Source of the DNA: Desulfuromonadaceae bacterium
GTDB lineage: Bacteria; Desulfobacterota; Desulfuromonadia; Geobacterales; Pseudopelobacteraceae
Direction of reading: 5' to 3'
Assembly: GCA_028683435.1 (NCBI GenBank)
Contig: JAQUIG010000006.1
Location: 48,183 to 112,182, forward strand
Length of the DNA: 64,000 nt
Within the stretch, counting starts at the first letter, position 1; each line of letters starts with the position of its first letter. The position numbers and the translations under genes were made by a program. Shown one piece after another: positions 8,581 through 17,010 of this stretch. The notes under the pieces were generated by a model. The model saw only the letters and a list, made by a program, of their open reading frames with translations, searched no databases and was not told where the DNA came from.

Positions 8581-9087
8581 TCACCATTCATTATAGGGGG
8601 TCGTACCGTCCGAACTTACCAAATTTGAACCGCTATGGACATCATACACGTTTCCGGGAGAAGTGCTACTGCTACTACCGTCTCCCGGTTGCGAAGCCGA
8701 CTCGGAACCTGATGGGTCGGGAGGAGGCGCCACAATAACCCAGGAATCAGACGTTCGGGTAAATGGGTCCTTGGGGATCTCCCTCATATACTTCTTTTCT
8801 TTCAGCTCGGCAAGCGAGTCAGGATATTTGCCCTGATCTGCATGGAACTGATCAATAACGGACCTGAAATTATACAGATCCTCACGCAAAACTGCTTCTC
8901 TCGCTTTTATGATCCCCCATTGGTAGTTCGGCACGGCGATGGCGGCGAGGATACCGATGATTGAAACAACAATCATCAACTCAATCAGCGTAAAGCCCCG
9001 CCGATCAAGTTTGTATTTTCCTCCGGAACGATGCAGTTGGACACACTGAACCAAAGTATTACCACTGGTTATATTTTGATTTGCCAT
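8581..9087 (-). CDS. Type II secretion GspG-like major pseudopilin
   Basis: 168 residues from ATG 9087 (AAGGAA upstream; the track counts a TTG at 9090). The prepilin peptidase site is DRRG|FTLIELMIVVSIIGILAA, followed by AVPNYQWGIIKAREAVLREDLYNFRSVIDQF, as in GspG/OxpG-like pseudopilins. The C terminus is Ser/Pro rich (PPPDPSGSESASQPGDG). The leader before the cleavage site is about 32 residues, longer than usual; the TTG around residue 12 could be a later start. The product would be the major subunit of the periplasmic pseudopilus of the neighbouring secretion system. Overlaps the next pseudopilin gene by 29 bases. In Geobacter sulfurreducens a GspG-like pseudopilin, OxpG, has been linked to metal-oxide reduction; orthology is not shown here. 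Confidence 0.88.
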   Translation of the reverse strand: MANQNITSGNTLVQCVQLHRSGGKYKLDRRGFTLIELMIVVSIIGILAAIAVPNYQWGIIKAREAVLREDLYNFRSVIDQFHADQGKYPDSLAELKEKKYMREIPKDPFTRTSDSWVIVAPPPDPSGSESASQPGDGSSSSTSPGNVYDVHSGSNLVSSDGTTPYNEW

Positions 9088-9562
9088 CAATTGCGTTTCC
9101 TTCGCTCATCGAATAGACATCAAAAACATCCTCGTTACCCCAGACCGTTGAATCAGGTTTATCCACTGAGGAACGTAAATTCCACCCCCAAGTATCATCA
9201 TTATCACTTTCAGGCGGATGAAATGGATCGTAAATTTTGCGCCGCAGAAATTTGACTTTTCCAGTCCTTGCATCGCCAAAATCGGCACCTTCCAGCAGTA
9301 TTTCGAGTGTTTTTGGATAACTATGCGGCATGCAACTTTCGGGTGGCGGTGCATTCGCAGGTACCTTATCGCACTTCTTTTTAAATTCATCAATGGCGGA
9401 TCGTATAGTGCGAAGATTTCTGCGAAGCTCGATCTCCTTCGTTCTTTGAGCGGTCATGCGTGTCAACGGTATGACTCCAGCCGCCAGAACACCCAGAATT
9501 GTTATGGTCACGACCAGCTCTATGAGTGAAAGCCCCTTGCGAGCTCTTAACGTACTGAACAT
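9059..9562 (-). CDS. Prepilin-type pseudopilin
   Basis: 167 residues. Short leader MFSTLRARKG followed by LSLIELVVTITILGVLAAGVIPLTRM, a class III signal with the conserved Glu at +5 of the mature protein. The next segment (TKEIELRRNLRTIRSAIDEFKKK) closely parallels the GspG-like neighbour, so the two genes probably arose by duplication. The remaining domain (about 60-167) has the Asp/Pro/Cys-containing style of pseudopilins (CDKVPANAPPPESCM). Likely a minor pseudopilin or second major-type subunit of the same system. It overlaps the following gene by 29 bases, suggesting translational coupling. Confidence 0.87.
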   Translation of the reverse strand: MFSTLRARKGLSLIELVVTITILGVLAAGVIPLTRMTAQRTKEIELRRNLRTIRSAIDEFKKKCDKVPANAPPPESCMPHSYPKTLEILLEGADFGDARTGKVKFLRRKIYDPFHPPESDNDDTWGWNLRSSVDKPDSTVWGNEDVFDVYSMSEGNAIDGKSKYNQW

Positions 9563-9584
9563 ATCATCTCGGCGTACTTTGATT

Positions 9585-10124
9585 TTAAGGTAAAGTCTGC
9601 TTTAATTCCCGCGTAAACACCCAGTCACTATAATGCTTCTTTTCATCAAGTAATTTTGAATCATATATCTCCTTAAAACTTTTCCTGAATGGTTCTTCCA
9701 TACTGTCGCTCGCGACACCTGAAAAGCGGGTGGCATCACCGACAGGCGTGATTATCTGCCACTGCTGGTTTGTTGTCGGATCCAGGGACGCAGACGCCCT
9801 GAGACGGAATATTTTGTTGATTCCATTCACACAGCGTTCTTCCTTGCCAATAACCAGATCGTCAAGAATAGTGCCGTTAGGAGAATTAACAGCCCACAGG
9901 TACAGGTTTTCAGTATTTTGTGCCGGTTTAGAATTTTTACACAGGTATCCCTGATTTATTACTTCAGCAACCTGATCTCCCCTGAATATCAACTCTTCTT
10001 CAAGTTCGCGCTGTTTGACAGTTTTCCACGACTGGCCAACCATGCCGAGCATTATCCCCATGATCATCACAACTGTCAGGGCAAAAATGTAGGTGAAACC
10101 ATTTTGATTCGTGATAACGTTCAT
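9585..10124 (-). CDS. Prepilin-like membrane protein of the secretion cluster
   Basis: 179 residues. The start MNVITNQNG|FTYIFALTVVMIMGIMLGMVG resembles a prepilin signal (Gly then Phe-Thr) but lacks the conserved Glu at +5, as in some minor (GspK-type) pseudopilins. It is followed by WKTVKQRELEEELIFRGDQVAEVINQGYL, typical of a family seen downstream of secretin genes in delta-proteobacterial clusters. The C-terminal part (KHYSDWVFTRELKQ) has no motif I recognise. The start ATG at 10124 overlaps the secretin stop region, so translation is probably coupled. Function within the pseudopilus is inferred from position. Confidence 0.75.
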   Translation of the reverse strand: MNVITNQNGFTYIFALTVVMIMGIMLGMVGQSWKTVKQRELEEELIFRGDQVAEVINQGYLCKNSKPAQNTENLYLWAVNSPNGTILDDLVIGKEERCVNGINKIFRLRASASLDPTTNQQWQIITPVGDATRFSGVASDSMEEPFRKSFKEIYDSKLLDEKKHYSDWVFTRELKQTLP

Positions 10125-12640
10125 CAGCGAATATTCACCGCCATACTGAAGGGGAGAATATTCAGGGCAGAGCCGTTTGACGCTCCGAATGCTGCGTTTT
10201 TGAAGGCAAAACTTGCTGACCCCTGTTTTTTTGCCCTGAAAGACGCCGTCGCAAGCGTACCACCACCTGACACGCCTCCGTTTCCCGCTGTTCTGCCCAA
10301 CGTAACCGCCACCGAACCACCGACGGGATCAGCCATGCTGCCGAAAGTCGTCGCTTTGCCGTCACTTTTCATAAATGCACCCTCACTGATCGCTACGAAA
10401 TCAACAAGGGCCGGATCATATGTAAGTACAAACGGGGCCGTGGCAAGGTCCTTTACTTCGCTGATCTTGATCTCCAGAGCGAACTGCTGCCCAACCGTAG
10501 CTGACGAAGGGGCAGCAATCTGCAGCAGGCCACGCTGGGCAGGAACTGCAGACGGCATAGCGGCATCTGGTGGTACTGGAGCAGGTTGAATAACAGCGGG
10601 GTCAGGCATTATTGGAACTGGTGAAACAGGAGCTGGAATAGCAGCGGGAACAGGTATATCCAGGGTTACTGGCGCTTCCGAACCGGATTGTGCTTGAACC
10701 GGCATTTTAGCTTGGGCTGAAGGTGTGCCGTTTTTCTTTTCAAATCCATTTGGCTCGGCTTCACCCTCAAAAACCGGTTCCAGATCAAATGATGCCATCG
10801 CTCTGACGAGCGACGGATGGTCCTCTTTACCGGAACCAAAGGATGAGAGGCCGGGGAGCGGCACCGAAATCCCGCGAACAAGCCGAGGGGTAATAGCCAG
10901 CATCAGTTCGGTCTTGTCTTTGGATGAATTTGTGTTGGTAAAGAGTGACCCGATCAGCGGGATGTCACCCAACAGATATATTTTTGACTTATCATTATTG
11001 GTGCTGTTCTGAATAAGCCCGCCAATAATGCTCGTCTCGCCATCTTTTAAACTGAGCACCGTCTCTACATTACGGGTACCAATCGTCACAACACTGGTAC
11101 TCTTGTCCGCTCCGACGGTTTCTTTCTGCAGTATGGAACTGACCTCAAGGTTGAGTTTGATGGAAATTTCGTTATTGAGCTGAATGGTCGGTTCCGCATT
11201 AACCTTTACACCGACGTCCACATACTGAACGTTTACCTGCGACACAGTGCCGTTCAATGTTGTCGTTGTGATCGGCACCCTTGTCCCGACGTTGAATTTG
11301 GCTTTTTCCTTGTTTTTTACGCGAATTTTAGGATTAGAAAGCACTTCCCCATTGGCAAGGGTTTTACCGAGATTAAAGGTCGCATTCGGCACAGTAACGT
11401 AGCCGCCAAAACCTTTCATGGTAAAAGCACGCACCAGATTTGTAATATCACCGCCACCTGTAGTTATAGTTGTGTCTGTGCCTGAAGCAACCGTTGTCGT
11501 CACTCCTGCAAGAGTCGTAGAGAGCAACTTGTTATTTGGTGGAGGGGAGAATGCCCCCAACTGGACATTATAGTTGCTCAGCAGCATCCCGATATTTGCG
11601 GCGTTCTTGTCACTTATCTCTATAACTTCAATATCAAGAACGACTTCCGCCTCGGGCAGATCGTTGGCATCAAGGATCTTTTCAACCACCGCAACAACAT
11701 CTTCCGTATCCCGAACGACAAGCGAGTTTGATTCTTCGTTTACATATATCTTGCGTACCTGGATCATGGTACGGATCATGTTGATGGCTTTTTTTGCATC
11801 CATGTAGTTGAGGTGAAAGGTGCGCAGCACCATGTCATCATACTGTTTGTTCTTCTCCGGCGTATTCATGTAAACCAGCACGGATGTTTCGTTGAGATTT
11901 TTTGTGCCGAGCTTGTTCATATTGCAGAGCAGATCAAGCGCCTGCTGGAACGACGCGTTTTCAAGAAAAATTGAGACCGGTGCGTCCTTGATGCCATCGT
12001 CAAAGATAAAGTTAATCCCTGAAAGCTGGGTCAGTATACTGAAGACATCCTTTATTTTGGCTTCTTTAAACTTGAGGGTAAACGGCTTGGCTGATTTCAG
12101 GCGCAGTTCATACCCCTCCAGTTTGCTCTTGCGCAGTTGGGTTATCCGTTCAAGAGCAGCCTGATATTCTCTGTTTTCCGGAAACAGCTCAGCGGCCTTG
12201 ATGAATTGCCGATGGGCATCCTTAAGCTTGTTTCCCTTCTCAAATTCACTCCCCTCTTGGTAAGCCAACTGGGCATCCCTGTACCGGGTCGATATCTCTA
12301 TCTGCTGCATGAAGCGCCCCTGGGTCGGGTCAATACCCTGTGCCGCCTGGAATTCCGGCAGCGCATCGACATGATTTCCATTTTCCACCAACGCCATCCC
12401 GCGCTTGAACCGCTGCTCAGCCGCTTTCTGGCGGGTTTTGAGGAATCTGATCCTCGGCTCATTAACCGTCGGATCACTTTTAAATGAGTCTGCATACCTG
12501 TACATTGCCTCTTCATATTTCCCCTCCGCCTCCATTTTTTCAGCAGCACTGAATGAGCGCGAAGCTGGGGAGGCGCAGGCAGAAAGCAGGCCCAGAGCGA
12601 GTAATAAAGAAATAGCTGAAATCAGGTTCAGGTAGCGCAT
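10124..12640 (-). CDS. gspD: GspD/PilQ-type secretin lipoprotein with C-terminal cohesin-like domain
   Basis: 838 residues, RBS GAGGAG 8 bases before ATG 12640. A lipoprotein signal with lipobox LLSAC (Cys about 22) is followed by TPR-like helices (about 30-170), an N0/STN-like domain (FTLKFKEAKIKDVFSIL, about 187-265), one secretin NHR domain (LRTFHLNYMDAKKAINM, about 270-345), and the secretin core (about 350-600, with VPNATFNLGKTLANGEVLSNP and the final DGETSIIGGLI to LMLAITPRLVRG). After a Pro/Ala-rich linker (about 640-705) comes a cohesin-like domain (LLQIAAPSSATVGQQFALEI to the end). The protein would form the outer-membrane channel of the system; the cohesin-like module is unusual for a secretin and may bind exported proteins or partner subunits. 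Confidence 0.93.
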   Translation of the reverse strand: MRYLNLISAISLLLALGLLSACASPASRSFSAAEKMEAEGKYEEAMYRYADSFKSDPTVNEPRIRFLKTRQKAAEQRFKRGMALVENGNHVDALPEFQAAQGIDPTQGRFMQQIEISTRYRDAQLAYQEGSEFEKGNKLKDAHRQFIKAAELFPENREYQAALERITQLRKSKLEGYELRLKSAKPFTLKFKEAKIKDVFSILTQLSGINFIFDDGIKDAPVSIFLENASFQQALDLLCNMNKLGTKNLNETSVLVYMNTPEKNKQYDDMVLRTFHLNYMDAKKAINMIRTMIQVRKIYVNEESNSLVVRDTEDVVAVVEKILDANDLPEAEVVLDIEVIEISDKNAANIGMLLSNYNVQLGAFSPPPNNKLLSTTLAGVTTTVASGTDTTITTGGGDITNLVRAFTMKGFGGYVTVPNATFNLGKTLANGEVLSNPKIRVKNKEKAKFNVGTRVPITTTTLNGTVSQVNVQYVDVGVKVNAEPTIQLNNEISIKLNLEVSSILQKETVGADKSTSVVTIGTRNVETVLSLKDGETSIIGGLIQNSTNNDKSKIYLLGDIPLIGSLFTNTNSSKDKTELMLAITPRLVRGISVPLPGLSSFGSGKEDHPSLVRAMASFDLEPVFEGEAEPNGFEKKNGTPSAQAKMPVQAQSGSEAPVTLDIPVPAAIPAPVSPVPIMPDPAVIQPAPVPPDAAMPSAVPAQRGLLQIAAPSSATVGQQFALEIKISEVKDLATAPFVLTYDPALVDFVAISEGAFMKSDGKATTFGSMADPVGGSVAVTLGRTAGNGGVSGGGTLATASFRAKKQGSASFAFKNAAFGASNGSALNILPFSMAVNIR

Positions 12641-12664
12641 TGAGGGAGTCTCCTCGAAACATGG

Positions 12665-13258
12665 TTATCTCGGCATGGCAAGCGCACGATTTTCTATCAA
12701 TGGGATAATAATTACGGCGCCGGTATCGGTGACCGTCAGAGTTAACGCCTGATCTGAAATATCGGTCGCTTCATAACGGTCGGCGAACTTGTCCCCTTTT
12801 TTTACCAGCAGAATATCATTATCTTTCGCCAGAAAAATAGTTTTCACAGCTCCCTTTTTTAAATACCCCAGAAAGGTGAAGCGCGCCAGCGGGGCGACTT
12901 CAGGTTGAATTATGGCCGGCACCACGGGAGGCATCGGCACCTGGGGGGACGGCTTGATTTCTATGGGTCGCTGTTTGACAGTTTTCACCTCATCGACAAA
13001 AACAGGCTTGAAAAGGTTGCGACGATACCCCTTGAATCCGGTCGGTTCCTGGTCAAGCAGGCTGATTTTAACTCTTCTGCCATCGTCTGCAGTACGGGCT
13101 TGTTTATCCGCTGCAGCGGCAGCCGGCTTTGACTGATGACCCGGCTTAAAGGTCAAACTGCTGACCGTTCTGGGCCTGGGTACAGCTCTGTAGCTCCAGA
13201 ATACGGCGATAGCAAATAATATCACCAGGACCAGCAGAATCAAGCGTTGGCGATTCAC
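12665..13258 (-). CDS. PilP/GspC-like bitopic membrane protein
   Basis: 197 residues. The start is probably the GTG at 13258, forming a GTGA overlap with the preceding gene. One membrane segment (about 5-22, LILLVLVILFAIAVFWSY), a disordered Pro-rich stretch, and a C-terminal beta domain (about 120-190) with FTFLGYLKKGAVKTIFLAKDNDILLVKKGD. This layout is that of GspC and PilP, which link the inner-membrane platform to the secretin periplasmic domains. It directly precedes the secretin gene and follows the PilO-like gene, supporting a connector role. Sequence similarity is weak, so the family call rests on architecture and position. Confidence 0.75.
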   Translation of the reverse strand: MNRQRLILLVLVILFAIAVFWSYRAVPRPRTVSSLTFKPGHQSKPAAAAADKQARTADDGRRVKISLLDQEPTGFKGYRRNLFKPVFVDEVKTVKQRPIEIKPSPQVPMPPVVPAIIQPEVAPLARFTFLGYLKKGAVKTIFLAKDNDILLVKKGDKFADRYEATDISDQALTLTVTDTGAVIIIPLIENRALAMPR

Positions 13259-13800
13259 ACACCCTCCCGGAGATAAACCGTAATGTGCAGAGCCATGACC
13301 ACATTCTCGACGAAAGGATCGCTGTTTGAAAAAGAAACGGTGTCGACCACTATCAATTCAGGATTTCCCTGAAGATCAGCAAGGTAACTTTTTACGGCAG
13401 CATACCCACCACTGACAGAGAACGACAGCTGATAGGAAAGCAGAGCTTCTTCCTTGACCTGCTGAGGTTTATAACTGATGGCGCCGACTTCGACTCCGCT
13501 GCTTGCCGCCGCTTCCAGCAAATCACTCAATACCCGGGCAAACTCCCTTTTCTCAGGTATCTTTCCCTTTACCGTTTCGAGATCAGCTGACCCCTGCTGA
13601 TAGAGGGCAGCGGGATCCATCTGTCCGGCACCGGCAACCCTCCGGCGCAGGCTGCCCCACTTAGTTTGCAGATCTGCCAAAACAGGGAGTTGATAGGTAG
13701 AGACTACGACAGCGAGGATCATGTTGAGCAGCAGCAGGATCAGGATAATGCTCAAAAAGCGCCATTTCTGACGGACTATTTCGAAAATAAGCTGTTTCAT
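13255..13800 (-). CDS. PilO/GspM-like inner-membrane protein
   Basis: About 181 residues from ATG 13800 in a TGATG overlap with the previous gene (the track counts the TTG one codon earlier). One membrane segment (about 14-35, FLSIILILLLLNMILAVVVSTY), a coiled region (LADLQTKWGSLRRRV), and a ferredoxin-like alpha-beta domain (about 90-181, FARVLSDLLEAAASSGVEV, LSFSVSGGYAAVKSYLADL). This is the PilO/GspM fold that pairs with PilN/GspL in the inner-membrane platform of type IV pili and type II secretion. It sits in the canonical M-N-O-P order. Confidence 0.82.
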   Translation of the reverse strand: MKQLIFEIVRQKWRFLSIILILLLLNMILAVVVSTYQLPVLADLQTKWGSLRRRVAGAGQMDPAALYQQGSADLETVKGKIPEKREFARVLSDLLEAAASSGVEVGAISYKPQQVKEEALLSYQLSFSVSGGYAAVKSYLADLQGNPELIVVDTVSFSNSDPFVENVVMALHITVYLREGV

Positions 13801-14336
13801 CAATTCACTACCTTGCAGGAGATCGTAAATTGTACGCCGTGCATATTTTCACCGAGGGTCAGTTTTTGATGTGACAGCAGCAAAATATTTGAAAAACTTT
13901 CCGATGCTTCCAACCTTTCAAGATACTGCTGCAGTGACTTGAAAGTTCTGGCGCGCCCCTCCAGCTTCCACTCACCCTGATCCTTCCCCTGAGAGAGCGA
14001 TGAGAGCGATATCCCCTCCGGCGTGGCATTCTCAAACGTCTCAAGCTGCTTGAGCCAGTTTAGGCTCTTGCGCTCAATAATTTCGTTATAAAAGCGAATC
14101 CGAGCCTTCTGACGACTGAAATCAGTCTCGGATATACCGCCCGGCTTACTCTCGAATCTGCTTTGGATAGCGGCAATTTCAGCACTCATCCGGCTCTGTT
14201 CACCCATATTTGATGATACCCGGCTGACATTCCATCCCGCCATGACAAGCAGTACTGCGATGACACAATATGCGAGCATGTTCAGCACGCGATGGTCAAG
14301 ATAGGTGCGTGTCGCAAGATTAATAGTGAAACGCAT
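13800..14336 (-). CDS. PilN-like (GspL C-terminal-like) inner-membrane protein
   Basis: 178 residues. The N terminus MRFTINLATRTYLDHR is a PilN-type motif (INL near the start contacts the PilM groove), then one membrane segment (about 19-37, MLAYCVIAVLLVMAGWNV), a coiled coil and a ferredoxin-like domain (LNWLKQLETFENATPEGISL to the end, including KLEGRARTFKSLQQYLERLE). RBS GAGGAG precedes a TGATG junction with the PilM-like gene. It would bind the PilM-like protein in the cytoplasm and the PilO-like protein in the periplasm. Confidence 0.85.
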   Translation of the reverse strand: MRFTINLATRTYLDHRVLNMLAYCVIAVLLVMAGWNVSRVSSNMGEQSRMSAEIAAIQSRFESKPGGISETDFSRQKARIRFYNEIIERKSLNWLKQLETFENATPEGISLSSLSQGKDQGEWKLEGRARTFKSLQQYLERLEASESFSNILLLSHQKLTLGENMHGVQFTISCKVVN

Positions 14337-15283
14337 CAGAGACTCCTCAGAGCCGCACCGATGGCAACAGTGCAGGGAAATAGCCGCTCTTGGTCGCCCG
14401 GTGCAGAATTTCCCGGCGTGACAGCACCTTTTGTCTCGAGCAGAGTCGGCGTGGTTCCGGTCGCTTCGGCGACCATCACCTGATAGTTTTGAGCAATATC
14501 TGGTGATGCCATACAGAAAACCGTCTGCACCGGCCGTTCAGGAAACCGCTCCTTATAAACCAGCAGGGAACTGTTTATTTCCATGTAGACCCGGCTGTCA
14601 GTCGCCAGCGTACCAGCCAGGTACTTGACGCGGATAAACTCCGGAATCCCCTGTGCAAAGGCCACGATTGACAAGGTACTGCCGTAAAACGATATCAGGA
14701 TGCAGTCATCATGGAGCGACAGGCGGCGATCAAAAAGCCGGCAGATATTGAATGTATGACAATCGATACGAACAGGAGAAAGCCCCGCCTCCGTAATCAG
14801 ATCTTCATACTGAGAGAGCACCGTACGAGAGGCAATCGCTACCAAAAGCGCCAGATCGCCATTTTCCCGAACCATCAGTTGCTGATAATCAAGATGGGTA
14901 TCGGCGCTGTCAAGCGGTATACTTTTTTTCAACTTCCAACGAATCAGATCCAGAGCTTCCGGACGGCTTTTGAAACGTCCTTCCAGGTCGAGCAGCATAA
15001 TCCTGCAGACCGCATCAGGCAAAGAGACCGCAACCCTCGGTGATCGGCAGAGCAACTGGTTATAGGCCGATTTCAAACCGGCAACGAATGCTTCGGGATC
15101 AAGAACGTTCTGCTCACGGAGTGAAATCTGAATAGTCTGCGCAGAAAAGGGGGCATAGGCTACACGCTCGACACGTGGAGAGGCGACGCTGCCGCCAGTC
15201 AAGGCGCACGTCACTCCGTGCTGGCTGATTTCAACTCCGATTGGATTTCTAGTAAACAACATGGCGTATCCTGTTCCGGTCAT
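14336..15283 (-). CDS. PilM-like actin-fold cytoplasmic protein
   Basis: 315 residues. It starts at ATG 15283 overlapping the gspE stop (ATGA), or at ATG 15262 with AGGA 6 bases upstream. The sequence IGVEISQHGVTCAL is the first phosphate-loop strand of the actin-like (ASKHA) fold; VAVSLPDAVCRIMLLDLEG, IRWKLKKSIPLDSADTHLDYQQL and the Cys/His stretch RIDCHTFNICRLFD follow the PilM/GspL-cytoplasmic pattern. It is shorter than typical PilM (about 350), and the final nucleotide-binding strand is divergent (TVAIGAALRSL). It would link the GspE ATPase to the PilN/O platform. In this cluster PilM-like and PilN-like parts are separate genes rather than fused as in GspL. Confidence 0.82.
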   Translation of the reverse strand: MTGTGYAMLFTRNPIGVEISQHGVTCALTGGSVASPRVERVAYAPFSAQTIQISLREQNVLDPEAFVAGLKSAYNQLLCRSPRVAVSLPDAVCRIMLLDLEGRFKSRPEALDLIRWKLKKSIPLDSADTHLDYQQLMVRENGDLALLVAIASRTVLSQYEDLITEAGLSPVRIDCHTFNICRLFDRRLSLHDDCILISFYGSTLSIVAFAQGIPEFIRVKYLAGTLATDSRVYMEINSSLLVYKERFPERPVQTVFCMASPDIAQNYQVMVAEATGTTPTLLETKGAVTPGNSAPGDQERLFPCTVAIGAALRSL

Positions 15284-17004
15284 TCAACAAACGTGACGCG
15301 GTTTATCTCCTTGAGTGTCGTTATACCGGCCGCCAGCTTTTCTTCAGCTGAATCGCGCAAAAACATGACACCTGCCTCACGGGCAGCTTTTTTAAGCTGA
15401 GTGGCGGGAACTTTGGCAATAATGAGATCCCGTATCTGGTCATTAAGTTCCAGAAGTTCGACAATGGCAACACGACCGCGATAGCCGGTGCCGTGACACA
15501 GATCGCATCCGTGCGACTCATACAGCGTCATGCCCCGAAAGCGTTCCGGATCGACGCCGCCGTCGATCAACTGTTCATCGCTGTACCGTACCGGACGCCG
15601 ACAGGCGGTACAGACCTTTCTCACCAGCCTTTGCGCCAGGACGCAGTTAAGGCATGATACGAAATTATAGGGATCTATCCCCATATGGATGAAACGTCCG
15701 ATAACGTCAAAAACGTTGTTGGCATGAACCGTAGTGAACACCAGGTGGCCGGTCAGGGCGGACTGGACGGCGATCTGAGCGGTCTCCGAATCCCGTATTT
15801 CTCCGACCATGATCTTGTCCGGGTCATGGCGCAGGATTGAGCGCAATCCTTTGGCAAAGGTCAGCCCCTTCTTTTCATTAACCGGAATCTGCAGCACGCC
15901 GCGCAACATGTATTCAACAGGATCTTCAATCGTGATGATTTTATCCTCACCGGTATGAATCTCGGTCAAAGCGGCGTAGAGCGTCGTTGTTTTACCGGAA
16001 CCGGTCGGGCCGGTCACCAGCACCATACCATACGGTTCGCGGATTTTTCTCCGTAGACGCTTGATCTCCCGTTCACTGATTCCCAGATTTTCCAACGTCA
16101 ATCCCTTCAGATCGCTGGCGATGCTCTCCTTGTCGAGAATACGGATAACGGCATCCTCACCCATGGAGCTCGGCATGATCGAAACGCGAAAGTCGATCGA
16201 TTTTTCTCCAAAACGGATTTTAAAGCGCCCATCCTGCGGGACACGCCGCTCGGAAATATCCAGCTCGCTCATGACTTTCAGCCGTGAAATAATCGGGGCC
16301 TGAAAGTGCTGGTCGATCGTGTCATTCGCTTTATAGAGCACGCCGTCAATGCGATACTTGATATCGACTCCGTCAGGACCGGTTTCAATATGGATATCGC
16401 TCGCCCGGCGGCTCAGCGCGTCAAGAATAGTTGTATTGATCAGCTTGATAATCGGACTCGTGTCATCGGACAGAGTCTCAACTGATAACACCTCTTCACC
16501 CCGGTCGGTTTCCTTGACCAGCTGAAGCATAAAGTCTTCGGATACTTCGCGCAGAACACGGCGCGTTCCCTCACCGGCTTTTGTTACCGCGGCAATCGCG
16601 GAGTCGGATGCGATGCGGATCTCAACCTGGCGGTCCAGCAGCAGTTCAAGCTCATCCAGCTTGACAACGTCGGTCGGGTCAGCCACGGCGACAACAATGG
16701 CATGCGGATGAATTTCAAGCGGCACAAAATGAAACCGGTAGATTGCATCCGGTGGCAATTGATTGAGCAGTTCGGAGTCCATTTTGAAATTAAGCAAATC
16801 CACATATTCAAGGTTGAATTGTTCCGCCAAAGCCCGCGCCAGAGCTTCTTCCGTTATAAACCCTTCGTGAATGGCAATTTCGCCAAAACGCTGCCTGGTT
16901 GTCGTCTGGATTTCAATGATAGCAGGGAGCTGATCGGGATTCAGGCTTCCCCGTTCTATCAGAATAACCCCGATATTTTTTCTTCTGAAGGGTTGCATCG
17001 CCAT
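15280..17004 (-). CDS. gspE: Type II secretion/type IV pilus assembly ATPase GspE
   Basis: 574 residues (ATG 17004, or ATG 16998 with AGGA better spaced). An N-terminal MshEN/T2SSE_N domain (about 5-150, IGVILIERGSLNPDQL and FGEIAIHEGFITEEALARALAEQF) precedes the ATPase core: Walker A GPTGSGKTTT (about 334), the Asp box EDPVEY, Walker B LRHDPDKIMVGEIRD (about 397-411) and the His box TTVHANN. A tetracysteine zinc site is seen as CTAC and CDLC (about 463-510). It powers pseudopilus assembly by acting on the inner-membrane GspF. It stops in an ATGA overlap with the PilM-like gene and follows gspF after 6 bases, so the unit is one operon. Confidence 0.95.
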   Translation of the reverse strand: MAMQPFRRKNIGVILIERGSLNPDQLPAIIEIQTTTRQRFGEIAIHEGFITEEALARALAEQFNLEYVDLLNFKMDSELLNQLPPDAIYRFHFVPLEIHPHAIVVAVADPTDVVKLDELELLLDRQVEIRIASDSAIAAVTKAGEGTRRVLREVSEDFMLQLVKETDRGEEVLSVETLSDDTSPIIKLINTTILDALSRRASDIHIETGPDGVDIKYRIDGVLYKANDTIDQHFQAPIISRLKVMSELDISERRVPQDGRFKIRFGEKSIDFRVSIMPSSMGEDAVIRILDKESIASDLKGLTLENLGISEREIKRLRRKIREPYGMVLVTGPTGSGKTTTLYAALTEIHTGEDKIITIEDPVEYMLRGVLQIPVNEKKGLTFAKGLRSILRHDPDKIMVGEIRDSETAQIAVQSALTGHLVFTTVHANNVFDVIGRFIHMGIDPYNFVSCLNCVLAQRLVRKVCTACRRPVRYSDEQLIDGGVDPERFRGMTLYESHGCDLCHGTGYRGRVAIVELLELNDQIRDLIIAKVPATQLKKAAREAGVMFLRDSAEEKLAAGITTLKEINRVTFVE

Positions 17005-17010
17005 CCTGTC

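Noticed and set aside
9031-9255. Plus-strand ORF across the pseudopilin overlap
   Set aside because: Antisense shadow without RBS; the minus-strand pseudopilins have clear prepilin signals.
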